Position numbers and translations under genes: made by a program. Source: Stieleria magnilauensis (lineage in GTDB: Bacteria > Planctomycetota > Planctomycetia > Pirellulales > Pirellulaceae). Taken from it: 64,000 nt of DNA. This document shows positions 44,173 through 52,789 of the stretch, piece after piece; the stretch's first letter is position 1; every line of letters begins with the position of its first letter. The stretch lies in NCBI GenBank assembly GCA_007753675.1, contig CP036432.1, positions 6,360,394-6,424,393 of the forward strand, written 5' to 3'. The notes under the pieces were generated by a model, which was not told the DNA's origin, did not search any database, and saw nothing but the letters and a program-made list of their open reading frames with translations.

Positions 44173-44577
44173 CTACTTTGCGCGAAGCTCTGTCACGACA
44201 TGGCAACGGTCCGACTTCTTCTGTTCGTGACATTGTGCCAAAGCAGACTTCAACACCCTGCGAACGTGCCGCAAATCCTTGAGCTTTTCTTCGATGTCCG
44301 CTAATCGGGTCTCGATCAATTTCTGCACACTGCCGCAGGTTGGCGTCTTGCCACTCTCGGTAGACAACAGCGACTTGATGTCTTCCAGTGTAAAGCCGAT
44401 TGCCTGAGCGGCGCGAATGAACATCAGTTTCTTGAGAGCTTCATCGCCATAGAGCCGGTAATTTCCTGAGCTTCTCGTCTCCGGCACGACCAACCGGATT
44501 CGCTCGTAATAGCGAACGGTTGTCGCCGGAATGCCAGCGGCCTTGGCCAGTTGGCTGATTGTGTATTGTGCTGGCAT
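44173..44577 (-). CDS. merR: MerR-family metal regulator, probably mercury-responsive
   Basis: 134 residues. Winged helix ISQLAKAAGIPATTVRYYER, dimerisation helix with LEDIKSLLSTESGKTPTC. Cys residues occur at about 82, 115 and 124 (the last two in LAQCHEQKKSDRCH), close to the three Cys of mercury MerR (79, 114, 123). The gene follows ynfA by 7 bases, and both are divergent from the mercury-transport fusion at 45154, which has a MerR-type operator. The C-terminal spacing is a little unlike classic MerR, so lead, zinc or another soft metal remains possible. Confidence 0.85.
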   Translation of the reverse strand: MPAQYTISQLAKAAGIPATTVRYYERIRLVVPETRSSGNYRLYGDEALKKLMFIRAAQAIGFTLEDIKSLLSTESGKTPTCGSVQKLIETRLADIEEKLKDLRHVRRVLKSALAQCHEQKKSDRCHVVTELRAK

Positions 44578-44584
44578 GAAAACC

Positions 44585-44923
44585 TCAAGAGCGTGGCCAA
44601 TACATCATCACGCAAACCCCGACGAGAGCGATAGCTGCTCCGATCACGTCGAAACGGTCTGGACGGTCGCCGTCGAAATACCAGCCCCAGAGTAGCGACA
44701 GCACAATGAAGAACCCGCCGTAAACGGCATAGATTCGACCGAAGTGCGCCGTTTGGAGCGTGGGGATGACGCCGTAGAGCATCAAGATGACCCCGCCGCT
44801 CACACCCCACCATGCAGGCTTGTGTTCACGCAGTGATTGCCAGACAAGCCAACCGCCACCGATCTCGCAAAGTCCGGCGAGTACGAAAAGAATCAGCGAA
44901 CGAAGTATGGCCAATGTTGTCAT
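44585..44923 (-). CDS. ynfA: YnfA/UPF0060 family small membrane protein
   Basis: 112 residues, four hydrophobic helices: [60 protein letters not shown] and [28 protein letters not shown] and AAYGG-like YAVYGGFF are family marks. Related to small multidrug-resistance exporters; YnfA proteins occur often in mer-type operons. It is transcribed with merR. Confidence 0.88.
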   Translation of the reverse strand: MTTLAILRSLILFVLAGLCEIGGGWLVWQSLREHKPAWWGVSGGVILMLYGVIPTLQTAHFGRIYAVYGGFFIVLSLLWGWYFDGDRPDRFDVIGAAIALVGVCVMMYWPRS

Positions 44924-45065
44924 CAGGGTTTCCTGTCTTTGGTTTCTTGCTCGTTCGGCTCAGTTATAGGGTGATCCATGAGGCGGAGATTTTGGCCATT
45001 TCAGCCGAAGGTCACCCACAACACTTCTTCGCCCGGCAGACAAAGAGAAAAAATCTCGATCCGAC

Positions 45066-45097
45066 TTGACCTTGCACCAGGGTGCAAGGTCGATAAT
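45066..45097 (+). promoter_or_regulatory. MerR-type operator/promoter
   Basis: TTGACC (-35) at 45066-45071 and GATAAT (-10) at 45092-45097 are separated by 20 bases. The long spacer is filled by the dyad ACCTTGCACC-AG-GGTGCAAGGT (45069-45090). A stretched spacer with a central dyad is diagnostic for MerR-family activation. The downstream ATG is at 45154. Confidence 0.88.
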
Positions 45098-45153
45098 AGG
45101 TAAAGAACAGCCAAAGGGCAAGAAGCAATCGACTGCCACAGCGAGGATCAAAA

Positions 45154-46344
45154 ATGACGAATCCTGTATCAACGACGAAAAAACAACTGCTCTGCCCAGT
45201 CTGTCACGAGAAAGCCAAGCGAGTGAGTACGGTCACGCTTGGAGCGTTGCTCAACGATGAGTTTGCCCAGCAATTCAAGACGGATGACCAATCCTACTGT
45301 GCTTCAAAAGGTGAAGGCTGCGTTTCAATTCAGGGCGACACTGGCTGGCGGTTTTGCGATTCCGTAGATTGCGACGTGGTGTACTTTGCAGAACAAGGCG
45401 ATACGGTCTTCACGAAATCCCAGCTCAAAGTTTCGGTTGGCGTCAAAGAGACGAAAGGCGAGCGACCGCTCTGCTACTGCTTCAAACATTCGGTATCGAG
45501 CATCAAAGACGAGCTTCGGCGATCGGGTAGCACGGAAGCCCTGCCGGAGATACGGGCCAAGATGAAAGACCCCGGATGCCGATGCGAGACGGAGAATCCT
45601 TCCGGCTCGTGCTGCTTGGGAAACGTCGGCAAAGGCATCAAGATTGCTCAGGCTGAATTGGACATGAGCGGCTTGGAAACCGAACCTTCCGAACTGACCG
45701 CAAGGCGATCGCGTCACAAAGGCGAAACCATTGCCAAGGTCGGAACACTCGTTTCGGCAATCTTGGCGTCAGCCTGCTGTTGGTTGCCGCTCATGCTGTT
45801 AGCTGTTGGTGTGTCAGGGGTAGGGATTGCATCAACATTGGAAGAGTATCGTCCGTACTTCATGGTTATCACGATTGGGTTTCTCGGGGCCGCGTTTTAC
45901 TTTACGTATCGTCCAAAATCATCGGACTCGGATTGCTGCGTCACAGAGGCCAGCGGTGGTGACGCTTGTTGCGATACCGCCGCGAGATCAACCCTGAGCA
46001 TGTTGACGGTCAACAAAGTAATGCTGTGGATCGTGACTGCGGCCGCAATCGCATTCCTATTTTTCCCGAGTTGCGTCGGAGTATTCGTCAATGGAAGCGA
46101 CACGACCACGGTCACAGAACAGATGACACAAACCGTTATCAAAATCGAGGGAATGACGTGCGAAGGATGCTCGGCGCTCGTTGCTGATGCGATCAAGTCA
46201 GCGCCCGGTGTATTGGCGGTGAAAGTGGACTATCAAAAAGGCGAGGCAATCGTTGGAAGCGAAAGTTGCTGTCCATTCCCTCAAGCAGATGTCCTGGAGT
46301 CGCTCCAAAAAGCAGGCTACAGCGGTTCTTTGCCACCCGAGTGA
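45154..46344 (+). CDS. CopZ-like FeS domain / MerT-like transporter / MerP-like fusion
   Basis: 396 residues. The N-terminal part resembles the CopZ iron-sulfur metallochaperone: zinc knuckle CPVCHEKAKRVSTVTLGALL, then CDSVDCDVVYF and the LCYCFKHSVSSIKDELRRSG segment of a BFD-like [2Fe-2S] domain, with CRCETENPSGSCC. The middle is MerT-like: TLVSAILASACCWLPLMLLA with the Cys pair in TM1, then LEEYRPYFMVITIGFLGAAF and a third helix. The C-terminus is an HMA domain (VIKIEGMTCEGCSALVADAI, GMTCxxC). This would import Hg(II) or a similar ion and hand it to a cytoplasmic carrier. No merA is seen in the window. Confidence 0.85.
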   Translation: MTNPVSTTKKQLLCPVCHEKAKRVSTVTLGALLNDEFAQQFKTDDQSYCASKGEGCVSIQGDTGWRFCDSVDCDVVYFAEQGDTVFTKSQLKVSVGVKETKGERPLCYCFKHSVSSIKDELRRSGSTEALPEIRAKMKDPGCRCETENPSGSCCLGNVGKGIKIAQAELDMSGLETEPSELTARRSRHKGETIAKVGTLVSAILASACCWLPLMLLAVGVSGVGIASTLEEYRPYFMVITIGFLGAAFYFTYRPKSSDSDCCVTEASGGDACCDTAARSTLSMLTVNKVMLWIVTAAAIAFLFFPSCVGVFVNGSDTTTVTEQMTQTVIKIEGMTCEGCSALVADAIKSAPGVLAVKVDYQKGEAIVGSESCCPFPQADVLESLQKAGYSGSLPPE

Positions 46345-46566
46345 ATTTTGGGAAGAAGTCCCTGAGGTATGAACTGGACTAGCGGCTCCAGCCATTTCGC
46401 TGTTCGTACATCCAGATCGAATACCTGCTGCCACCGCGGCGCGGCCTGCCCCGGATCGCCGGCCAGCCTGAGTTCTGCGCCTTTCCGGGCACGGGAACCG
46501 ACAACGTTGGGGCAGCACCGAGATACAGAAAAGGCATCAGTAACTCAAGGGAAATTGCGATCGCGA

Positions 46567-47313
46567 TCAACCGGGTTTTTCGGCATAGAACAACGCCCCT
46601 ACGGTGCATCGCGAAGTGCGGTATTTCGTTGTCTCGACCATGCGTACGTTTACGAAACCGGCTTCCTTAATCATTTCCACCAAACGCTCTGGGGTCAACG
46701 TACCGGCGACGCAATCGGCCCAAGAGTCATCCGTGCTCGCATCGCATGACTGGTTTTCTCCGCTGCGAATCATATCGGCGATGTGCAGTCGCCCTGCTGG
46801 CTTGAGTGCCCGAAATGCTTCCTTCAACACGCATGACTTTGCCGACGAGAGATTGAGCGAACCATTCGATATCACGACGTCGACGGAGGAATCTTCGAGG
46901 TGGATTTCTGAAATGTCGGCTTGGTGAATGTGGACATTGGTGAAGCCCGCCTTTTGGACGTTGGCTCTCGCTTTTTCAACCATTGCGGATGTGATGTCGA
47001 TCCCCACGACTTGTCCTTGCTCACCAACCAGGATGGCTGCCACGCAAACATCCGCCCCCGCCCCACAGCCGAGATCAAGCACTGTCTCACCCCACTGGAT
47101 TGGCCCGAGACTGAAAGGATTGCCGACCGCTGCAGCCGACTCCCAAACGTCGTCGGACAAACGGTCGAGCCATTGATCCCGGTAACCCAGGCTACGTGCG
47201 TTCTCCCTCCCCTTGCCCCAGCCGAAGTCTCGTTCTGGGTGCAAAGCAAGTGCGGTGTAGAGTTCCTGGACTTGTTCGCGTTGCTCGGCCTTTCCGCACA
47301 AATCATCATTCAC
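46567..47313 (-). CDS. SAM-dependent methyltransferase, arsenite-methyltransferase-like
   Basis: About 248 residues if translation starts at the GTG at 47313 (VNDDLCGKAEQREQVQELYT); the frame is open to 47475, but that part has no conserved look. SAM site ETVLDLGCGAGADVCVA; SAMVEKARANVQKAGFTNVH; ADISEIHLEDSSVDVVISNG; LKPAGRLHIADMI; ending TVGALFYAEKPG. The DFGWGKGRENARSLGY and AAAVGNPFSLGPI segments are those of ArsM-type annotated enzymes. Substrate not proven. Convergent with the mercury fusion gene and divergent from a second methyltransferase at 47514. Confidence 0.72.
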   Translation of the reverse strand: MNDDLCGKAEQREQVQELYTALALHPERDFGWGKGRENARSLGYRDQWLDRLSDDVWESAAAVGNPFSLGPIQWGETVLDLGCGAGADVCVAAILVGEQGQVVGIDITSAMVEKARANVQKAGFTNVHIHQADISEIHLEDSSVDVVISNGSLNLSSAKSCVLKEAFRALKPAGRLHIADMIRSGENQSCDASTDDSWADCVAGTLTPERLVEMIKEAGFVNVRMVETTKYRTSRCTVGALFYAEKPG

Positions 47314-47513
47314 TTTCCACAACCTATTGAATGAGGATCGATATTTCGTCAGTTCGGTCGTTGTTCCACGGGTCTGGTAAACTTTCGTGGTGTGACTAGA
47401 TTCCACTTTGCCTGAATCGCACACGCGACAATACGAATGCGATGCTGGGTCGACATTCCCAAACGATCGCAACAATCGTCTCCCATCATTGTAGCGGTAA
47501 TCAGAGAATCAGT

Positions 47514-48137
47514 ATGCCCTCACCAAGTGAACACTGGAACAAAATTTTCTCCACCAAAACCGACCCCGAGCTCGGTTGGTACGAAGGCGATGTGACGCAG
47601 ACGCTGAAGTTTCTCGCTCAAATCCCGCTCGGCGAGTCCAGGCAGGTTTTCTTGCCCGGTGCAGGCACTTCAAAACTTGTCGACGAACTGCTAAGCCGGG
47701 GACACAAGCTAGTGTTGAACGATGTCAGCGAGGAAGCCCTGAGCAGGCTGCGTCGCAGAGTCGGCACTGGCGAAAAACTGACGTTTCTTCGTCACGACAT
47801 TTCAAAAACCTTGCCCGAGGGAATTTCGCAAGTAGACCTTTGGATTGATCGGGCTGTTCTCCATTTCTTGCTCGATGAAGAGGATATCCAAACGTATTTT
47901 TCCAATCTGAAGTCAACCATCCGATTGGGAGGGTACGCATTGCTGGCAGAATTTTCGCTTGCGGGTGCCCCCAAATGTGCCGGACTTGAACTCCATCGCT
48001 ACTGCGTCGATGAAATGTCGCGACGCATGGGACCAGAGTTCGTGCTTGTTGAACATGAGGACTATACCTATATCAATCCAGCGGGCGACTCGCGTCCCTA
48101 TCTCTACGCTCTCTTCAAGAGACAGGTCAATGAGTAG
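47514..48137 (+). CDS. Class I SAM-dependent methyltransferase
   Basis: 207 residues from the ATG at 47514. WNKIFSTKTDPELGWYEGDV, then the SAM motif VFLPGAGTSKLVDELLSRGH, LVLNDVSEEALSRL, IDRAVLHFLLDEEDIQTYFS and GGYALLAEFSLAGAPKCAGL. Close to TPMT/UbiE-like small methyltransferases often found near metal genes. It shares a 200-base divergent promoter region with the methyltransferase at 46567. The target molecule is unknown. Confidence 0.75.
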   Translation: MPSPSEHWNKIFSTKTDPELGWYEGDVTQTLKFLAQIPLGESRQVFLPGAGTSKLVDELLSRGHKLVLNDVSEEALSRLRRRVGTGEKLTFLRHDISKTLPEGISQVDLWIDRAVLHFLLDEEDIQTYFSNLKSTIRLGGYALLAEFSLAGAPKCAGLELHRYCVDEMSRRMGPEFVLVEHEDYTYINPAGDSRPYLYALFKRQVNE

Positions 48138-48456
48138 GACTTTGCACTCAATAGTGTGAGGAAGGCCCCGTTTTCTGAGACCGTGCCAATCATCAAAACT
48201 GGACCGATTCAGTTATCGTCGAGTCATTGACAGGATTCGAGATTTCGTGAAAGGAAAACTCGCCGGGTTTTCGCCGTTGGAATTGACATTTATAAACAGC
48301 CGACGCGACAGGCGAATTATCCGCTACGCCCATCTCCCAATCTGGCTTTAGAAGGGACAGCCAACCGTGCGATCCAACTGAGCGATGGTGCCGGCCAGTG
48401 TGGCGTCGCCCAAAGCGATCGCACTGCCTGCAGCCTGTGATATATGGCGACGGATG
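48138..48456. other. Intergenic region, convergent gene ends
   Basis: Some 320 bases between a plus-strand and a minus-strand gene end. A minus-strand frame downstream of the phosphatase (AAGSAIALGDATLAGTIAQL, ending LDRTVGCPF) looks faintly protein-like but has no start signal and no family match I recognise. No clear terminator found. Confidence 0.4.
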
Positions 48457-49908
48457 CTACCTTAGCTGAGCAACCAATAGTGTCGTGTCATCGAACGCTT
48501 TTCTTCCTTTGCGAAAGGCATCGAGCGATTTCTCGAACTCTTGGACTAATTCACGAGCGGTCGAGGTCGGGACTTTTCTCATCAGGTGCTCGATTCGATC
48601 GGTGCCGTATTGTTCCTCACTAGGATCAAATGCCTCAGTCACTCCGTCGCTAACGATGACTAAGCGAGCCGAATCGCCTATTGAAATTATTTCTTCGTCG
48701 TAGTGGGTATCGTCCTCGACACCCAAGATCAAATTGCCCACGGTCAATCGCACTGGCGTCTCGCTTCCAATCTGGAGGAATGGAAACTCGTGGCCAGCGT
48801 TGGCGTAAGTCAGGTTTCTTCTGTTCGGGTCAACGACCAGTAGCGTCATCGTCGCAAAGTGTCCCATCATCACGTACTCGCAGTAACGTTGATTGACATC
48901 TGTCAGAATTTCAGCGGGGCTGGACGACTTCTTTGCTGCTTCCGAAACGAACGCTTTCAACAACGTCGCCGCCATCGCAGCCGGAACGCCATGTCCCGAA
49001 ACATCGGCGACACAAAGTAGATAGCGTCCATCGGATAATGAAATCACGTCGTAGTAGTCGCCACCAACATCGTCGGCAGGCGCGAACAGCTCGGCGACGT
49101 CGATTCCGACCAGTCCATTCACTTTCGGACGTAAGTTCTGTTGAATCTGGCGTGCCTTTTCCATGTGAACACGGTGGTCACGCTGAGCGTGATCCAACGC
49201 CTCTGTCATTGCATTGATCTGATCAGCAAGGTAACTCAGTTCTCGACAGCTTCGCGTGCGTGCAATCACGCTCAAGTCGCCGGACGCGACACTTTTTAAC
49301 GCCGAAACGAACCCTTGGATCGGTTTGGCGATCAATTGCCGCAGCACGGCACTAACCACGAAAGCTGCAATCGCTCCCAGCAACAAGACGGCAAACATCT
49401 GGATCAACAACGACCGACGCGTTGCTCCCACAACGGCTGAACGTTTCTCAGATATGTAGACAGTACCCGCTGGTCCAGTGAACACCCCGACAACGAGCGA
49501 GCCGTTGGCTTTGGTTTCGGTGTCTATTGATTCAGATGCCGAGCGCATTGCAGAGAGCATTTCGTCGGAAGCATGCCCATGCGAGATCGCTTGGTACGGC
49601 AGCCCTCGCCAATCCGCAGCAATATGGTGACCGGGCGAATCGTCTGTGTTCATCCGAGCACATACGTTGTCGACTAAATTTTGAATCGCCTCGCCGCCAT
49701 GCGCTTCAGCGACCAGCAACGACTCGTATATCGTTTTCGCTTCTTCGGTCAACGCGATCTGCTTCTCGTTCAAATGCCGATCCATCCGCAGGCGGTAGTC
49801 AACGAGAAGAAACGAAACGACAAACCCGAAGAGAATCGCATTGACGAGCACCAGCAGTTGCCGGCTAATCGGCAACTGATGCCATCGGTGTTTGAATGTG
49901 TCCATCAT
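48457..49908 (-). CDS. Membrane-bound SpoIIE/RsbU-type serine phosphatase with HAMP domain
   Basis: 483 residues. A membrane helix (LLVLVNAILFGFVVSFLLVD), a periplasmic sensor region of about 130 residues, a second helix (LLIQMFAVLLLGAIAAFVVS), HAMP (RQLIAKPIQGFVSALKSVAS), then a PP2C-like domain. Metal-site motifs are DDVGGDYYDVISLSDGRYLL, ADVSGHGVPAAMAATLLKAF, NLTYANAGHEFPFL and IVSDGVTEAFDP. The family dephosphorylates anti-sigma-factor antagonists or other regulators in response to an outside signal. Neither a kinase nor an antagonist gene is next to it. Confidence 0.9.
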   Translation of the reverse strand: MMDTFKHRWHQLPISRQLLVLVNAILFGFVVSFLLVDYRLRMDRHLNEKQIALTEEAKTIYESLLVAEAHGGEAIQNLVDNVCARMNTDDSPGHHIAADWRGLPYQAISHGHASDEMLSAMRSASESIDTETKANGSLVVGVFTGPAGTVYISEKRSAVVGATRRSLLIQMFAVLLLGAIAAFVVSAVLRQLIAKPIQGFVSALKSVASGDLSVIARTRSCRELSYLADQINAMTEALDHAQRDHRVHMEKARQIQQNLRPKVNGLVGIDVAELFAPADDVGGDYYDVISLSDGRYLLCVADVSGHGVPAAMAATLLKAFVSEAAKKSSSPAEILTDVNQRYCEYVMMGHFATMTLLVVDPNRRNLTYANAGHEFPFLQIGSETPVRLTVGNLILGVEDDTHYDEEIISIGDSARLVIVSDGVTEAFDPSEEQYGTDRIEHLMRKVPTSTARELVQEFEKSLDAFRKGRKAFDDTTLLVAQLR

Positions 49909-49983
49909 GGCACCTCAATTAGAGAAGCCGGGCGAATTTTCAGGCTCGCCCGGCTGACGGGGATCGAACGGAATCAGAAACGA

Positions 49984-50391
49984 TTAGCTGAGTTCAGCAG
50001 AGTCGACTTCCGTGGAACTTGTCGATCCTTTGCCGCAGCACGCAGCGCCAACGCTGCAGCAGTACGCTCGCTTTGCACAACAGGTCGGTTGGCCTGTGGT
50101 ACTGACGACATCGCCGGTCGCGGCTTTCGTTTCAGCGTGCTTTCCGCAGCATCGTGCGTTCACCGAGCAGCAATACGCACGCTTGGCACAGCAGGTGGGT
50201 TGAGAAGTTGTACTCGACACTTCGTCCGTGGCCGCTTTGCCTTCAGCATGTTTGCCACAGCATGCCGCGTGAACCGTGCAGCAGTACGCATGCTTGGCAC
50301 AACACGTCGGTTCGGCCGAGGCGGTGGCTTCAACGTTGCTGGGGACGAACGAAACGGCAAATAAAACAGCAGAGAATACAGTAGCTAACAT
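49984..50391 (-). CDS. Exported protein made of three Cys-rich repeats
   Basis: 135 residues from the ATG at 50391 (CTGGAG 7 bases before). Signal peptide LATVFSAVLFAVSFVPSNVE. Three repeats of about 36 residues: PTCCAKHAYCCTVHAACCGK, PTCCAKRAYCCSVNARCCGK and PTCCAKRAYCCSVGAACCGK, each followed by a Thr/Ser-rich spacer with Lys-Ala-Ala-Thr. Six Cys per repeat, as three CC pairs, 18 in all. It looks like an exported metallothionein-like metal sponge; no named family. The gene follows another exported Cys-rich gene that has an ECF-type promoter, so both may form one unit. Confidence 0.75.
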   Translation of the reverse strand: MLATVFSAVLFAVSFVPSNVEATASAEPTCCAKHAYCCTVHAACCGKHAEGKAATDEVSSTTSQPTCCAKRAYCCSVNARCCGKHAETKAATGDVVSTTGQPTCCAKRAYCCSVGAACCGKGSTSSTEVDSAELS

Positions 50392-50507
50392 TTTGGAAAC
50401 TCCAGGATTGATGGCGCAGCCGACATCGACATGCACCGATTGGGAAACAGATACATCTTCATTTTTGGATTGGGTCTGGCTTCGCAAAATCGAAGCAGAA
50501 TCAACCG

Positions 50508-50897
50508 CTAAATCTGAAGACGAACGTTCCAATCCACCAGAGAGTTGGGGCGGACAATCGAATCCGGTCGGCCGAGAGAGGCCGAGTCAGTCTTCCAAGT
50601 GATCCGCGAAAAGTCGCTGCGATTCAAACCGCGAGGCGTCAGATCGTCGCCAGACGTTCGCGGCGGCAGCCAGACCTCCGTGTCGCAAGATGCCATAGCA
50701 GGGCATTCGTGCGACGGCTCGCCGTCACAGCAACTGTGCCCAACCGGCTGCGACTGGCAGCACACGTGAGGGCAAGGTTTCGCCGCGTGTGATCCTGCCC
50801 GAGCGACCGGCGAAGACGCCAACAGCACCGCGATCACTACAAGAGCAGCAAATAATCGAGCGGCAGAGTTGGTGTGGCGGCGGTTCATGACAGGCAT
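50508..50897 (-). CDS. Exported Cys-rich small protein
   Basis: 129 residues (126 if the second ATG at 50888 is used). Signal peptide LFAALVVIAVLLASSPVARA, then PCPHVCCQSQPVGHSCCDGE and CPAMASCDTE, followed by a polar Cys-free half. The Cys/His density suggests metal binding. The ECF-type motif at 50953-50979 lies about 55 bases upstream, inside the end of the truncated csoR. The Cys-repeat gene follows after about 115 bases. Confidence 0.65.
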   Translation of the reverse strand: MPVMNRRHTNSAARLFAALVVIAVLLASSPVARAGSHAAKPCPHVCCQSQPVGHSCCDGEPSHECPAMASCDTEVWLPPRTSGDDLTPRGLNRSDFSRITWKTDSASLGRPDSIVRPNSLVDWNVRLQI

Positions 50898-50924
50898 GTT
50901 CCAAGAACATTCAAAAGATTCGCA

Positions 50925-51143
50925 CTAGGAATCTCTTCTTTGATGCTCTTTGGATGCACGGCCCCGACGTTTCTTCACGACTTTCTTAAAAAGATTGGGA
51001 GCTGGGAGTGGAGGAGGTGGGAGCTTGATCAGGATATCGACACAATACTCCTCGTCCTCGATCATTCGACCAACCGCTTCAACTTGTCCGATGACACGCC
51101 GAAGTCGGTTGTTAAGCTTCTTTTTCTCGTCGTCTGAGAGCAT
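50925..51143 (-). pseudogene. CsoR-like copper repressor, C-terminal half lost
   Basis: The first 40 residues are CsoR/DUF156-like (KLNNRLRRVIGQVEAVGRMI, then EDEEYCVDILIK, with the first Cu-ligand Cys). Instead of the usual second and third helices with the His and Cys ligands, the frame goes into a Pro-rich stretch (LPPPPLPAPN) and basic residues. So two of the three copper ligands and the dimer helices are missing. The foreign part includes a CTCC-rich tract and the promoter of the next gene. Position after tolC and the multicopper oxidase fits a copper operon repressor. Confidence 0.75.
50953..50979 (-). promoter_or_regulatory. Third ECF-type promoter motif, upstream of the Cys-rich genes
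   Basis: Minus strand: CGTGAAGAAA, 12 bases, GCATC, identical at all fixed bases to those at 19939 and 20000. It ends 55 bases before the ATG at 50897. It lies within the altered 3' part of the csoR-like frame. Confidence 0.7.
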
Positions 51144-51217
51144 GCTTGAGAACTTTGGATAGGCAGATTTTGCAGGATCGCCGATTTTACCCTCTAAGCG
51201 TCGTTGCGGTTAGTCCG

Positions 51218-52735
51218 CTACATCTTCATTCCGGGCATCATCTTCTTGCCGGATTTGTACTTGGAGATATCTCCGAATCGCCTCACGATCTCAGTAAAGA
51301 CCTCGCCCGGTTCGACAGGTTCGTCGGTGTCCATCACCTTATGGTACAAATCCTCGGGCATCACGCGCAGCGTTGTCATCAGGCCCATCACCGCCATTTC
51401 GGCCATCGGCCGCATGCCCATCATCTCACGACGCGAGCCGATCTTCTTCATCATCGCATCGGACATGTTCATGCCCTTCATTTCTTGCGGGTAGCCGGGT
51501 GTCCCGAAGCCAGGGTCTTGGCGAGTCGAATCAACGGCGGGTCTGGAATCAAGATTAGCGAGATACTGGTCAACCGACGTGTTCTTTCGCATCCGCGGCC
51601 CGACTTGTTCAGTCATGTGGTTCATCATGTGATGAACCATGTGGCAATGAAACATCCAGTCGCCCGGATTGTTTGCGATGAACTCGAAGTCGGCAGCTTG
51701 TGCGATGCCGATCAGTTCCGTGTTGCGCGGAATCCAAGCGGAGTGCGGTGTGCGCGCACCCTCGCGACCCGTCAGCCAAAACGTATGACCGTGAAGGTGG
51801 ATTGGATGGTGCTGCATCGGTGCGAAATTCATGATCCGCACCCGTACACGTTCGCCGTGTTTAACAACCAGCGGTGTTGTGTATGGACCGCTGCGACCGT
51901 TAATCGTGTGCCAGTTCCAATCCATCTTCCAACTGTCAGCGATATTTTGCGAACTGTCGATGAAGAAGTTTTGAAAGATCAACCCAAAGTCACGGTCCAC
52001 AGGCGGATCAAAGACTTTCTTGGGATGGACGATGAACCATCCCACCATTCCAAACGCTTCCTGCATCGGCACGTGCGAGTGGTAGAAAAACGTGCCTTCC
52101 TCATGAACATCGAACTCGTAAACGAAAGTCTCACCCGGCTTGATCGGTTCTTGGCAAAGCTCCGACGCACCATCCCACTGAACCGGAAGTTCTAAGCCGT
52201 GCCAATGCACATACGTGTCTTCGGGTAGTTCGTTGGTAACAACAAACCGAACTCGATCTCCTTGGGTGACTTCGATTGTCGGCCCCGGCATGCTGCCGTT
52301 GTAGCCGTACACATTCATCTCATAGCCGGGTAGAAACTCTCGCTTAACCGCCATCGGGACAAGCTGGAACTCCTTCACTCCGCCAACCATCTTGAAGGGA
52401 AGCTTATCCAAGTCGGGAGCTTCAAAAGGAGCGGGCCCGTCTGCAGCCGGTCGAAATCCCGGCATCAGCTTGCCGAGGTAATAGTCACTGTTTGGGTCGT
52501 TGCCACGGGACGGCTTGAATCGCGAATACCCATCGTATTCAGCCTGAACATCCGAGCCTGCCGGAATCTGGGGCGCTGCGTGCTCGGAATGCTGGTGCGT
52601 GGACATCCCTTTCATGTCCATTGGTATCGGTTCTTGAGCATGCATATTCCTTCCAAGCAAATTCCCGACCACTCCCGTCGCGGCGGCCAGCGATCCGGCG
52701 GTTAAGAAGCGTCGGCGGTCTTCGGTGTTTGACAT
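51218..52735 (-). CDS. Multicopper oxidase, Tat-type signal, Met-rich tail
   Basis: 505 residues. Twin-arginine-like start DRRRFLTAGSLAAATGVVGN. Copper ligands are visible in HWHGLELPVQWDG, FFYHSHVPMQ, HHPIHLHGHTFWL and WMFHCHMVHHMMNHM, the last being the T1 site with HCHxxxHxxxxM layout. The C-terminal 100 residues are Met-rich (MKGMNMSDAMMKKIG, MMGMRPMAEMAVMG, KKMMPGMKM), usual for periplasmic Cu(I) oxidases of the CopA/CueO type. The gene follows the tolC-like gene (52790) on the same strand; the shared operator at 54296 suggests copper induction. Confidence 0.92.
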   Translation of the reverse strand: MSNTEDRRRFLTAGSLAAATGVVGNLLGRNMHAQEPIPMDMKGMSTHQHSEHAAPQIPAGSDVQAEYDGYSRFKPSRGNDPNSDYYLGKLMPGFRPAADGPAPFEAPDLDKLPFKMVGGVKEFQLVPMAVKREFLPGYEMNVYGYNGSMPGPTIEVTQGDRVRFVVTNELPEDTYVHWHGLELPVQWDGASELCQEPIKPGETFVYEFDVHEEGTFFYHSHVPMQEAFGMVGWFIVHPKKVFDPPVDRDFGLIFQNFFIDSSQNIADSWKMDWNWHTINGRSGPYTTPLVVKHGERVRVRIMNFAPMQHHPIHLHGHTFWLTGREGARTPHSAWIPRNTELIGIAQAADFEFIANNPGDWMFHCHMVHHMMNHMTEQVGPRMRKNTSVDQYLANLDSRPAVDSTRQDPGFGTPGYPQEMKGMNMSDAMMKKIGSRREMMGMRPMAEMAVMGLMTTLRVMPEDLYHKVMDTDEPVEPGEVFTEIVRRFGDISKYKSGKKMMPGMKM

Positions 52736-52789
52736 TGGTTAACTCATATGGGATTTGTGGTGGCGTCGGCGATTGGCGAGACAGTACTG

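Noticed and set aside
45069..45090. Intrinsic terminator read of the dyad upstream of the mercury fusion
   Set aside because: The dyad lies exactly between -35 and -10 boxes 20 bases apart and has no T-run, so a MerR operator explains it better.
46379..46609. A 76-codon minus-strand frame after the mercury fusion gene
   Set aside because: Starts inside the methyltransferase gene, no family similarity, composition not protein-like in its second half.
49984..50391. CRISPR-like array because of regularly spaced near-identical DNA blocks
   Set aside because: The repeat period (about 111 bases) is a multiple of three, lies in a coding frame and encodes the Cys repeats; there are no short palindromic repeats with unique spacers and no cas genes.
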